From the NCBI GenBank assembly GCA_013399015.1, contig VWZX01001688.1, positions 4,676,220-4,740,219 on the forward strand: a DNA stretch of 64,000 nucleotides, in the 5' to 3' direction. The position numbers and the translations under genes are program-made. The stretch comes from Galbula dea (lineage: Eukaryota > Chordata > Aves > Piciformes > Galbulidae). The notes beneath the pieces were generated by a model. It searched no databases and was not told where the DNA came from. It saw nothing but the letters and a program-made list of their open reading frames with translations. Below, one piece after another: positions 20,591-33,670 of the stretch; position 1 is the first letter of the stretch, and each line of letters starts with the position of its first letter.

Positions 20591-23500
20591 AAACGACAGT
20601 TGGTGAGATGAGACAGCCCAAAATTCACCAGATGGTGCCCAGAGCATGCAATGCAGTGAGAAAGCGCGATCAGGGCAGGCAGGAAGGGATGCAGGAGGGA
20701 ACAAGCAAAGGAAAGCTGGTTCCACTGATGCCACTGTCACCATTCCTGCTGACTGCAGTTAGGGTCAGGGTGAGGGCCAGGATAATAAGCAATGGCAGTA
20801 CATCAAGATGTGGTGTGCTGGAGATCTGATGACAAGGGAAGACACTGGGTGATATAAGATCCAGGAGACAGGTCTCCAGTGGCTGAGCACTGCAGCCTGT
20901 CACCACCTATCACTGCTGCAGATACTTTGTGCTTTGAGGCCACACCTGTATCCAGCCCAGATCTCACCATAGGCCCTCTTTGGTCAAATATGAGTCCTTA
21001 ATCCAATCAACTTTCAAACTCCTAAGGCACCCCTATCCTGAAAGCCTCAGCCACAGTGTGACTGTTGTGGGATAAATTGTGTTTTCCTGGTGTCTCCAAC
21101 ACCACTGTGGAGCTGGTCTGCCTGAAGGAGACTCAGGAGAGAATGAAGTCCCACCTCTGGTCCCACTGCACGTGCCATTGGCCATGACCTTCTTGGGCTT
21201 CAGAGAGAAGGATGGGACTTTGCTGCCCCAGCTTAGTCCCATCAGTGGAATCCACTGTCTTGTGGGGTGATGCCCACACACTCTGACCACACCTTTCAGA
21301 TGCAGTCGTGGACAGAACAGCAAGCATTACCCGAGCAGCTGCTGGGGCACGCTCCCCCACATCTCCTGGGAGCTGAGGTGAGCATATGCTGTATGTTTCT
21401 CCTCCTGTTCATTGAAAGACTCTGAATAGAGGGATTAAAAATTACCCATTGTGTCCTGAAACAACAGAGCCAAGGCACCAGCACTGGCAGGTGGGCTGCA
21501 GTGTCCACAGTGAGCAGGGATGGGGATAGCTTGTTAAGAGCTTGCTGGAGGGTCTTACTGTGGCTTTGCCTGCAGGGCCAACCCTCCAGGAGCTACCACT
21601 CAAGAGAAGCTGGGGCATCAAAGGCAGCTTTGCCACCTCCATGCTTCAGGCTAGCCAACAGATGACACTATTTTGCAGAGCATGTACCCACCTGCAATTA
21701 GGCACTTACCTTCCAAGTGCTCAAATGTAGATCTCACCCAAGCTAAGCCAAGGTTTTTCTCCACAGATGAGGTAGGCAAAGCAACAAAGACCTGAACTGG
21801 TGCTGCTTCAGCATGGTCCCATTAGAAAGCCTTCCTCATTGCACAGAGGGTGCCTTTGCACCTAGGACCCCAGTCTTCAGTGGCAGCCCAGCTGCAGCAT
21901 TGTGCCTCATTTAGAGTCATGGCACAGAGTCAAGTTCAACCAACAGTTTGGTCTGATGTGCCACCACCACCCATGAATGGCTTCAGTGGGCAAAGAAAGG
22001 TTAAAGGTTCACTGTCATATCATGAACTTTGTTTCTCCTGCAACTGAAATACAGTATTTCATGTCATTTTAGTCAACAAAAGGAGGGAAGAAAGTTATCC
22101 AGAAAAAAGAGGAGGAAGCCACTTGGCTGCCAGGGCACAGAACGATGGGCTAGGGCCAGCTGGCCCAAACACAGGGCAGAGGCAGGAACAACCAGAGAGA
22201 AAAGCTCCTGTCCTCCAGTGTGTTCTGCCCAAGCTGCAAGGCAAGAACACCAAACTACAAAATCACTGAACTAGAAAATTCACAGCATACTTTTTTTCTC
22301 CACATAACCTGACACATTCAAAGCCAAACATGGAAATTTCACAGGGTGCTGATATGCATTTTTCCTCTAAAAGTTTCTCTGAAACCTGTCCTGGTTCTTG
22401 TGAAGCTAAAAACCAAAAAGAGAGAAAAAATAAAGAGGAGATTTTCAAATAAAACTGGTCAGATATAGCCATTCTTAAAGCAACTGCCATAGGCAACTGG
22501 GAAATAGGTAAAATAAAAATGATTTGCTAAGTAATTTTTGCCAAAATGTGGTGGGCTTTTTTGTTTTCTTTTTCTTTTGTTTTTAAATAAAACTTTGATC
22601 CAACGATCTAAATTTATCATCTTTAGGAATAAAGCAGAACCTGGGAATAAAAGGGAAACACACAAAATAAAATACAGCAAAATGAAATGGTAAATGGTCT
22701 GTGAAATTTTCATCCAGAATTTACAGCAGCATCTAAAGCCCACTCACATCAGACAGCATATGTTTGTACCAAGGACAATAAAATAGTGCCAGAATAAACC
22801 TTTTCAGTTTCTACTGGCCCCATCTGAAGCTTTCTTGCACTGAGAGTGAGACCTTGCAGGTCTGCTGGGACCCAACGTGTAAACTTGGCTCTGCTGTAAC
22901 CTTGCGCGTGTAAGCAATGGTGACCAGGGCATCCGGGGTGCCAGCCTGGGACATGGTTTTCTGGTTTCTATAATTCTGGTGGAAAAATATTAGAAACTTG
23001 ATATTTTAAAAGTAATTTTAGAGCAGAAGCCTGTTGTCCTAGTCTAAAACAGGAAAATAAGTTAAAAACTCAGCACAGCTGTAAACAAAATGCACACTGG
23101 CAGAGTTCATCACCCTGGCAAGGGTAATTGCTCTCAAGTTTAATCAAGGTAGAAGGGGGGATTTGGAAGCATCACATCCATGGCACACTTCCCTGCTTTG
23201 TCACATCACACTAAACACTTGATAAAAGCTCCCTTTGAAGAGGAGCCAAGTCCTTCCTCGCTTGACCGTAGTCATATTGGGTTTGCTGAGCTGGGTTTCC
23301 AGTTGTGTGAGAGGTAGAAAAAGAGTAAGGGTGAACAGAAAGTGTTGCAGCTCAAAGAATACTACAAAAGACAGAGCAGTAATTAATTACTGGGGTTTCC
23401 TTATTTTCTTGTTGGCAGTAGGACAAGCAGATTACTGTGTTGGTACAATGTATTCTGAGAGGGCCTGCCTTCTCTATAGATTTGGATATGTCATTAAATA

Positions 23501-24174
23501 TTCAAATATCACTTGCCAACTCCCCCAAATCATGAGATTGGTAAGCAAATCATGAGATTGAAAAAAAAAATAATAGTAACAAAGGGTTGTTTTTTGTCTC
23601 TTAGCTTCTGAGTTGTTAGCCTGCCAAGAAAATTTCAATAGAAACTCAGTTAAAGGAAAATAAAAAAGGGAAGGTGAGACTTTCCCATGATTGCACCAAA
23701 GTTCTGTTTCCCAGGAAAGCGAATCTGTAATGCAATGAGATCATTTCCATCTGATGAATCTGAAGTTTGTTTTCAGAAGGCTAAAAATAATTTAAAAAAC
23801 CCCCAAAAACTAAGAAAAAAACCCTAGCACCCAAGTGCAGATCACTTGGCATTGGGCATTCGGGCACGTGCATCCCCAGCCAGTGCATGTGAAGAACACA
23901 CCATCTCCTCCCAGTTAGGGCAAAGTGACCCTGGTTTCCTCAGCAGAATTCATACTTGGGTAAAGGTGTGAGTGGTGAATGAGCTGCCTCCTCTACCAGA
24001 TAAGGGACTGCCCACCTTTTTTCTCCCCTTTGATAACACTGATTTGTTCTGTGGTGTGACCCACACACCAGCCATGAGCAGGACCACCTTGGGGGCAGTT
24101 CCACCTGACACTCTCCTCCTGGCAGGGTCTAAGGAGTCACTATCCATCACTCACTACCCTGGGCAGAGGGAATC
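20591..24174. other. Unique noncoding DNA
   Basis: No gene recognised. The 14-bp direct repeat AAATCATGAGATTG occurs at 23527-23540 and 23547-23560, followed by a run of A. Frames on both strands are short and overlapping. Confidence 0.5.
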
Positions 24175-24185
24175 GGGGGGGGGGG
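24175..24185 (+). repeat. G11 homopolymer
   Basis: Eleven consecutive G. Such runs are prone to length error in sequencing, and the true length may differ. Confidence 0.9.
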
Positions 24186-27100
24186 TCACTCACTCTGCCT
24201 CTTGTATTAGCATGGGCTGATGGAGACACAATCTTCCTCCCACTTCTGCCAACAGCCCTACCCTGGAGACCAACGGCTGCACAAACAACCTCTGCCCACC
24301 ACCCTCCACTCCCTTTTCAGCCCAATTGCTCCCAGGCAGGTGTTGTTTGCTCTCCCATCACAGCTCTTGTTCCTAGAGAAGCTGATTACAAAAGCTCAGC
24401 AGTTGTTGCTATTTATTCTCAGCCCTGGCTTGGTTTTGTTGAGATGACCAGGTGAGTATGCAGGCAGTTCATCCTTCCACCTATTTTTCTAGTGGATGGG
24501 GACATTAAATATTTGCTTTTAGAAATATTTGCAGCAGCTCCACTACAATTAACATCAACTGAAATGCTCAAATAGGGTGGGGGAGTGCTCCTGTGCCTTC
24601 ACTCTCCCCTGGGCTTTGCTAAGGTGACCCAGAAACTCTTGGACTTTGTTGCTTTGCCATGTTGCTGGTGAAGCACTCTTACCTGCAAGGTAAAACACTG
24701 CACAGCAACATCAGGACAGCAGAGGATGGGTCCATCTGACCAGGAAAGTCTGCAATAGACACTCTGGTCAGTGGGTTCAAGCCATAGCAGTCTCTTCCCC
24801 AGCTCTTACTACTTCTTCATCACCCCTCCTGAATGACTGACAACAGGCAATTATTTAGGAGTGGATTTTTAACTTGGTGCCATCAATAACTAGTAGGATC
24901 AGACCCACATAGCATGCAGGGTTTGACTTAGTGCTAAGTGCCTTTTATTCTTCCAAGGCAGAGTGTGCTTTTGACTTCATGTACTCTGCAGTCTCTCTCT
25001 TACCCTTCTTTTTCTTTTTTTTTTTCCTTTTTTTTTCTCCTCTCATAAAGATTTTACTATGTCAGGTTCTGTCAAACAACTCCTCCTGCCATGTTTTCAC
25101 AAGAGTCCTACTTGCTGGTCAGTGCCAAGCACCCTTTTAAACAATACTCAGTGAAGTATTGCGTTGCCTGTGCTCTGCTCTTGCATGCCATATTTAGACA
25201 AAAGCTAGGGAATTCCCTGCCCCAGATGAGGGCTTGAATGAGGACGTTCTTTTCCCACCTCAACTAAAATGTATGTGTTCACATCAGCCAGGCCTTCTAC
25301 CCAGCTTTATTTTGAATTGATTCCCCACTAATCTACTTAGAAATCAGAAGGGAAAACAAACAAACAAAAAAGAGAGAGAAGGAAATGAAACAAGTGAATG
25401 TGACCACAGAAACATGCTCAGTCCTGCTGAGTGCATTCCCACAGAGACCAAACCCCAGGCAGCAGTGGAAGCAACACCCAAACCCCCTCCAGACACAATA
25501 TCCAAACACACAGCTAACAACAGCCAGATCACAGCCAAAGGCAGCTTTAGTGCTTTGGCCCAGGGCAAACAAACAGCAAGGCCATGGCCTAACATTGATG
25601 GAGACCATCAAGGAGGTTTCTGGCAATGTATGAAGACCTTGCAGCCACCTGAGTCATTGGAGCATCAGATTTCTCTGGAGCCAGGGAAAACACCCTCGTC
25701 AGCAAGCATGTGGGGCAGGGTGTGCAGGGCCCTGTGAACAGCCAGAGCAGGGAGCTCTCTGATCACTGCACATACTGTCCTGCACGTTCACCCATTCCAA
25801 CTAGCAAAATCCAGAGTGCAAGGGCTCTTTCCTGACGCTGCAAAAGTCAATGGGGCTGCAGATCCATCTGGAGCGGCTATTGAAAGGCCACATTCCAGAG
25901 CACTATACTAATTGCTTTTAGCCAGCCCTCTGACATCCCTCCAGTTACTAATGTTTAAACTCTTTGCCATACTTTTGTCCACAGCTCCTGGGCCCCCCAG
26001 ATTTTCTGACATGTGGTTCTTCCACTCACTGCCAAGTCTGCTGCAAGAGGATGTCAGCCTCCCAGGACCAAAACAGATGCCTCTCATGCACTAACTCTGT
26101 TGGAAAAGTGTCAGATAGAGGCCTGTCTTCCCTCCTCCTCTGGCCTGCAAACACTCAAAAGTATTCTTTGCATCTGCCCCAAAAACCTACTTTGGAGAGA
26201 ATTTAAATCCTGAAATTGAGAGTCAGAACATTGCCAAGTAGAGTGTACATAGCCTGAAACACAAGGTTAAATAGTCTGAAAAAAGAAGGCTGAGTTTGCA
26301 CTAGATTTTTGTTTTCATATATACACATCTATACATACATACATAAACATATATAATCCACTACAGCCATCTCAGCTGTATCTCTACTGCTGGCAGCAAA
26401 GATGTGGACCAAGGATGCAGACGAGATGCAGTCAGGCACCCGCCTTTTAACTGCTGTCATTTAATTCTGTTCAGTGTTGCTTGAGCTGACATAATAAGAC
26501 ATCACTCAAGCCTTGAGCAGCCTGATGTTCTTAGTGTTATTACCACTGGAGCATTCTAGGGACAGTGAGAGAGAGAAGAAATGATATGGACAGAGCTGTA
26601 GTATTGTAAAATGCACCCTAAGCATCATATGTTGAAAAGCACTCAGTTGCCACTTAGGAACCTAAATGAAGTTGGCAGAATTTCAGAAGTGCTCAGTGTC
26701 TATCAGCTCCAACTGAGAACATGCTGAGCTCTTCTTGAAATTGTTAGAGAAAACAATTCAAAGATAAGAGCCTGCTTATGGCTTACCATTAACATCATTG
26801 TATGGATTTCCAGAGCAGTTTGGCACAAGCAAGGATAGCTGCTTTCACAGAAGATATTCTATATGAATTCACATCTCAAAGCATGGGACCAGGTCTATGA
26901 GTAGTCACCCCACTGACTGCCTCCTGTAAGGGCTCTGCACCCCAAGGATAATTTTCCACTTTGTCAGAGTGATGCCTTTTACAGCACTTAGTAAGTGGGA
27001 GTCTGCACCCGATCATGCTAGGAGCAACTATATCAGTGGAGATGACAAAGTCCAGTATGAGTACCTAACAGCTCAGAACAAAACCCATTGTGCTGCAGTC

Positions 27101-27709
27101 AGGCAACTGTGAAAACATCTGGAGAAAAGCACTAATTTAGTCCTAACCTATATCAGTTTTTGACATATAATTAGTAGCAATATTGAAAGCCAGCTGGTAC
27201 CTTTTGTCTTTGAAATCTGAAGTGTGCTTTGTTCTGTGAATGAGAAAGATGACTTTTCCCAGTGGTGACAGAAACAATAGACTGCCTGATGCAGTCATGG
27301 CTGGGCTAACATCAGTGTGAACCTCCAAGAGACAGGAAGATTTGTCAAATCTCTCCAAACACTTCCAGAGGCATCAATCCAGCAAAGAACTTAAACACTG
27401 CAGCAGTCACACTCATTTTCCTGCTCTCTCTCATTTACAAGAAAGGCTGTGAATTCAAATCATCCTACTGACTGCAGCTAGCAGCTCTTCCAACCTTGAA
27501 CCAGTTCTGCCTTGGTTCCACACCAAATAACCCAAATCAAGCAGAACAGCTTGTGTCAGGTCTCAGCTCATCCAGGGAAATGTTACCATTCTTGAAGGGG
27601 ACTAAGAACATTTTTTTCACATCTAGATTCTCTTTTTCAGTGTCCTTTGTCTTACCTTGAGATTTCAGAAGTTGTCTTCCAGGTAGGAGTAGCTTGCTTA
27701 TCCTTACTT
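24186..27709. other. Unique noncoding DNA with simple tracts
   Basis: Holds T-rich runs at 25010-25040, an A/C-rich AAACAAACAAAC tract at 25353-25370, and ATACATACATA words at 26318-26356. No gene recognised. Confidence 0.5.
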
Positions 27710-27757
27710 CCCAAGGGTTACTGTGTCTGTCTACCCAAGAGTTACAGTGACTGTCTA
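27710..27757 (+). repeat. 24-bp tandem duplication
   Basis: Two adjacent units (27710-27733 and 27734-27757), each CCCAAGRGTTAC followed by a GTGWCTGTCTA-like end. A simple local duplication with four or so differences. Confidence 0.8.
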
Positions 27758-30700
27758 CCCCTTAGCTTGTGATTTTACTAGGCCTAATTCTGTAGAAAAA
27801 CTCCAGACAATACAACATTTTCTTTTAGCTTAGGTGAAATTTCATTTTCTCTCACTAGTGGGTCAAAATCTCATTTGTTGAAGGTGGTAGCAAATGTATT
27901 GATTCCAGAAGGGCTGATACTCCTAAATCAGCTGAAGAACTCAGAAGAGAGATTAAACATTGTGCAGCTGAGCATCTCAAGAGCTTACAAACTCAGGCCA
28001 TGTTGATTTACTTCCTGACGTCTAGAAATGAAAGCGGAACGACAAAAAAATGCAAAGCACTATTTCCCTTCTGACTAAAACAAGTCCCAAACATGCATGA
28101 ATTTAGCTTGTCACTCCTCAAATATAACCACTTATTATGATGTATTTCTCCCAAGAATTCTAGCACTTATTCTACAGCTAATCAATCTTGTAGGCAACAA
28201 TTTGCCCAACAGGCACCAACTTTGCAGGGGGACACTCTATTCCGAGAAGGAAGGCTGCACTTTCTGTCACCTTCTTTATGCCAACATAACTGCTTGCCAT
28301 GGTTTTGTCAAGGACCACCACTTCCATTTCTCTCCTGAATTTGTTGTTTACAGAACAGGGACAGCCTGAGAAGACTCATTTAGCCAAGAAAGGGAGAATT
28401 CTTCATGACAGTGAGCAACATGTTCTCAGTTCAAAGTCTCCTTGGGAGCAGGGAAGAGTTGGTTGATCATTGCTGCAGCCACAGAAGGTCAACAAATACT
28501 CATCTTTCTCATAGGTGAGCTGAGCTCAACTAGGAAGGAGAGAGAAGGGTAAGAAGAAAGATAGACACTAACACTCCTCCTGGAGCAGTGAGAGAGGAAT
28601 GGTGACTAGTGCAGCTCCCTGGGGTGATGCCCTGTCCTAGGGAAGCCAGTGGCTCACATAGTTGTGCAATAGAGTAGAGTTTGGACAAGATCTTCAAGTC
28701 TTTCTCTGGGTCCCTTTTATCCCCTGCTTAGGTTTACACATCCTCTCAACTTCTCATGTATATTTAGACCAAAGGAAAACACCATTAAAATGCCAAGGAA
28801 GCTTTCAAGACGATTGTTTTGTTATATTAAACCAGCTTCAATCCTAAACTCTGCTTCTGTGAAATTACTCATTGAACAGGACACTTTAATCTTCAATTAC
28901 TAATTAAGTGCCATTGTCACTGTCAGATAATTGCTAGATAATTATAGATAATTTTTCACAGGTCAGCCACAGCAGGAAAGAGAGTTTTAACAAAACATTG
29001 CCTAATCTCAGGGATTTACAGGCAGCCCTTTCTTACAACAGGCACCTCAGTGTCCTACAAAGGCACACATTCGTCACTGCAGAAGTCTTCTTCATAAAGT
29101 ACCAGTGTTGAGACCTGAGTACTGCTACTGGGTTTGAAACACTAAATGCCATTTCACTGGTATGAACTTGTATGGACACTTCCCAGGAGACTCTGTACAA
29201 GAGCCACAGCCCAAGTGTCACCCAGTGAAACCCAAGAGCTGCATCCATTTTTAGACCCAGCCTGTCTGAAGATATGTTGCATTATCTGAGCTACTCGTAA
29301 GGGAACAAAATGAACTGCAGCTCCCCCTGCTACATATTTACCTTCTGTTTAAACAGTGCCTCCTCAGCCTGCTCCCCTCCCCTGCACCCACTTACCTCTC
29401 ACAGGGCTGCCCAGTCTATTTTTAAAAGCATGCTGCTGGCTTTTATCTTAAGCTGCCTCAGTTGTGGCTTTTGGGTTTTTTTAACTCTTGTACTCAACTT
29501 ATTTAAAATGTGCTGGCAGATAAAAGTAGTGAGGGGAGATATAGCAACTGTATCATGGTTAGCATTGCAAGTGATAAAAAACAGCTTAAAAATGAATACC
29601 TGAACTCGATGATTATGGCCAAACAGCAGTGGTCCTCACTAAGGGCATTATCTCCCATGTACTCAAAGGTGAGTAAACCCCATCTGAATCAAGACTTCAG
29701 GACTTGCTGTCACCCAGTTGGCAGCAAACACGCATGGGTGCTCACAGTGGGGAAGATGAGCAGCCTGGCAGCTGCAAGGAGTCCTGTGGTGGACATAGTC
29801 TCTGTAAGCCATTTTGAAATTGTCCGAGGTTTTTCAGGTGGTTAAAGGCTCTGCTGGTTCCAGTCCTGAGTCGACATTAGCCACACTGAAGTCAATAGAT
29901 GGAGAAAATATTGGTAGGAGAGTCTCCAGCACAGTTCTCTGTTCCAAGAAATTGGGAGAGTGCCAGAAATGTGTGGCTTGAAAATCCATTGTCTCCACCT
30001 GCAGTTATGACCCCAAACCAGGATGCATTTAGCACTCTTGGACAGAGAGGTAGGTGCCAACATCGAGCCTAAAACCCTCAGCAAACCTCAGCAGTAACTG
30101 GAGTGAGAGACTGTTGAGGCCATGAATACTGGCATGCCACTAGATGCTGTAAATAAGGATGACCACACTGATACTTCACTTAGCAATATGAGAAACCACA
30201 TTTTGGCAGCTTGGAGATTTTCTGGCCCGTGCCTTAGATCTAGATTTTTCTTAGGTGCCAGCCTCTGACACCACTTCAGAGCTGTCCTAAGCATCCTGCT
30301 GCTGTTCCTGTGGTGACCAGATGCTTAGAGCTGCCTCTGTTGCACTGTGCATGCCTCAGGCTGAGCCCAGCTCCATTTTAGATTCAGGACATCTCAGAAC
30401 TGGTTGAAATGAGAACTCACTAACGTTCCCATCAGATGCTGTCGGGCCTTTTTGTGCCAGGAAAACGGATGTATGCAACAACAGCAAAAGTGCCTGGAAG
30501 CTTCCCAAAGCCTGAGTGAAATGGGGGAATTTTGAGTGGCATCAAACAAAAGGAGCAGTGATTTAATCTCCACAGATGGGGAGGGGAGAGCACTGTCAGG
30601 AAAAGCAGGAGGATGAGATTAGCTAGGCAATAAAATGAAAATGAGCAAGAGGTGGAGCAAACTGTGCTGAGATAAGAGGAGGTGGATTACAGGGCTGGCA

Positions 30701-33659
30701 GATGGAGGGGGAGAAGGTAGCCAAACAGTGAACAAAACCACAAGTAATAAATCTGCAAAAATCATAATCAACAAAATTAAATACCAGTTCAAACCCATTT
30801 TCTCCAGGAAGGGGGGGGTTATGGCAGATGGATGTACAGTGAACACCCTCTCAGGTGCAATGACACTGCCCTGTGCTGCTGTGGTGGGCTCTGGCCAGGC
30901 CACTGCAAACAGCCAGCAAGGTGTGTTTGCTTGGGCTCTAACCTTCTGCAAGGCAGCCAGGATCCTTTCTGGCATTTGGATAATGCAGTCCTTTGACACC
31001 AAAAGGTGAAAGAGTTTGCTTTTTTCTGGAGAGGCTGACCAACCATTTGACTCAGCCTAATTGAGGAAAGCGACACAACGTCTCTTTTGCTGCTGAAAGG
31101 AACATTTCCTCAAGCCTTGCAGGAGCACATTAGAGTGGCTACCCAGTTCCAGATGATAAGGCAGCTTTTATCAAGAAACTTTCATTAATGCAGTTCAACT
31201 GGCAGTAGCTGATTGATAATATGCAGACATTTGAGTGCTATTTAAGTCATTAAGCCTTTGGCCACAGGTTTTGGAGCATAATCTCTTGAATATCTTTATC
31301 TGTTCATTTTAGAAAAGCCACCCTGCTGCTTTCCAGATCTATTCATTCCCTCCTAGGTCCCACAGTCTTCCATTACCCCAGGAGAGGCAGTGCTTGCTGG
31401 CAACAGATCGACCTCAGTTCTCCCTAACTCAGGAGGTTACATGAAATAATTTATTTAGCATTATATTTTGAGAGTCTGGGTGAAAAATTATACTACCTGA
31501 GTACTGAAAAAAAAAAAAAGGATGGGCATGGGAAAGGGTAATTAACAGATGAAGATAAGTAAGTAACTTGTGAGTCTCAGGCCTCTCTGGAGTAGGGACA
31601 GTTTTTTGCTCTACACTGATGAAGCATCCAATGTCACAGCACTATTGCAAGGCAAAGGAACAGCAGTGACAGCTCATACATCATTGTAAACATCTGTGTG
31701 GAATGATAAATACATGTTTTGAGTTGACAATTTCCCATCCAAATGTCAGGCAAGGTCAGATTAATTTCATTGCTGCTGAGCTGGGAGAGATTCCCAATTC
31801 TAGCTTGTCCCGTCCTTATTCCCAAAAAGGACACCTCTTCTCCCTCTGCCCTTTTAGCTTATTTAATGTCTCTCTAACCTCCAGCACAACCAGGAGAGGA
31901 GAAAAGCAGCACACCGTGTGCAATCTGGGGAGAGCAATGGTGTAAAGGAGAATGAAGGGAGAGTCCAGTCAGGAGACTTTTGTCTGAGAGCCTTCTTGAA
32001 AAATCCATGTGACTCCTAGCTATCAGTATGTTATTAAGAATAATAAATGTTTCTAGCATGCTGAAATGACTGCATTTAAGAGCATTTTTTTTCCTTAGGA
32101 AAGCACTGTGGTCAGCCAGTTCTTGGATAGTCTGTGGGAGTTAAGTGCGTGAAATCCAATACTCTATGTTATGTACCAGAGGGCAGCCTAAGGGTCCCTT
32201 CAGATCTGAAACATAAGTTCAGCAAATCATTACCAAATTTCCAAATTCCCCTAAAGTCTTCCATTCAGCTTCTAGAAGACATTTGAAGAGCAAGATCTGA
32301 TTGCTGAATATTAGCAAAGAGGCCAAAACCATCAGGACTCTACATCTGACAGGAGTGACACTCCCTGCCCAGCCACAGCTCCTTGGGGAGCATCTCCCTG
32401 ACAAAGCCCAGGGCTGCAGCTCCAGAGCCTGGAGCTTCCAGCTCCGCAGGCACTTGCTCCTCGTTTGACCCCAGAAGCTGCTGTATTTCACATGCTGTTC
32501 CTCCCTTGCCCAAGCTGCGATGTGAGATAGCTCATCCTGCTGGAAACTATAACTAAAAACATTGTCTAAAAACAAATCCTCTTTCTGTGTGCCCGGAGGG
32601 GAGGAGCAGTCCCCTGTGAGCATAGGAAAATAGAGCTTGAATAAATAGCTGAGATGAAAGCGACCCAGAAGAGCAGCCCAGAGCAGTGGCTCCAGAGAAA
32701 TGATGTTACAGGAGGAGGCAGGAGGACCTCAGCACACAGCACAAGCCCAAGACAGTGCCTTGTGTCGACTCACTGAGCCAGGACATGCCCAAATCCAGCC
32801 CAGAAGGCTGCATATGCTGTAGCTTAAATCAGTTGTGTCAGGTTCAGGCAAATGGTTGTGTCTTGGCACCAGGTGTTAAGAGGGGCTGATTTCCACCACG
32901 GGATTAGCAGCAGGACATACTCACAGCAAAACTGTGATAATATCAAAGCTCCATCTGTACTAAGGCTGGAACTCAGAGCTGTTAATGACTACTGAGGAAG
33001 AGCTACCATTTTTTCTTATTACCAGTTAAATAGGTTTTCCTACACCTTGAAAAGCAATCATTATGTTTTCTTTAAAGACATATGTATACATATATACATT
33101 TAAAATGTTTCTTCATATAGAGAGATGTAGGGAGCATTGCATAGATTTTTTAAAGACCAGAATATTTAAAATGCTGTGTTTTTTCTTTAGAGCAGCTCAA
33201 CTGTTCTCTGCTTGGATGCAAATAAGGCACACACTTCCACTCTAGGTATTTTTGGTCAGAAGGAAAAGATAGATAGATAGTGTACTTCAAGAGTCACACT
33301 CTCATCCAGCTTTATCTAACTTTGGTCAAGAATTTAAAACTTTGCACTGGATGCTAGCACATTTCAAGCTTGAACTGTAATTCTCTTCTCCTGACAAGAA
33401 TTTGCTGCTAACCAAGCCTATCTATGACATGGGAACCAATAGGCTAAAGCTTAAACCAAGGCTGTCAAACTCATTTGACTTGTTAGTTATGAAATGGGAA
33501 AAACCAGTAAGCTTCAGTGTCACACAGAAACATGAGTGCAGTGGTGACACAGCCTTTCACACACAGTGTCAGCACTAAAAGCAGTGTATGGATTATTTGG
33601 AAACTAATAAACACTGACCTCGTGATTCTATTCTGGGCTGGTCCTAAGCCAAAAAGAAA
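27758..33659. other. Unique noncoding DNA
   Basis: No gene, tRNA or recognisable mobile element. Small simple tracts include an A13 run near 31507-31519 and (GATA)3 near 33269. The stretch at about 31170-31320 is AT-rich with TTTAAGTCATTAAG-type words and could be regulatory, without stronger evidence. Confidence 0.5.
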
Positions 33660-33670
33660 GGGGGGGGGGG
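33660..33670 (+). repeat. G11 homopolymer
   Basis: Eleven consecutive G, followed by an A-rich and A/C-rich low-complexity tract to about 33715. Length is uncertain for technical reasons. Confidence 0.9.

Noticed and set aside
23400..28300. Apparent similarity between frames near 23430-23530 and 28200-28290
   Set aside because: Only scattered short words agree at the DNA level. It is not enough to call a shared repeat without an alignment.
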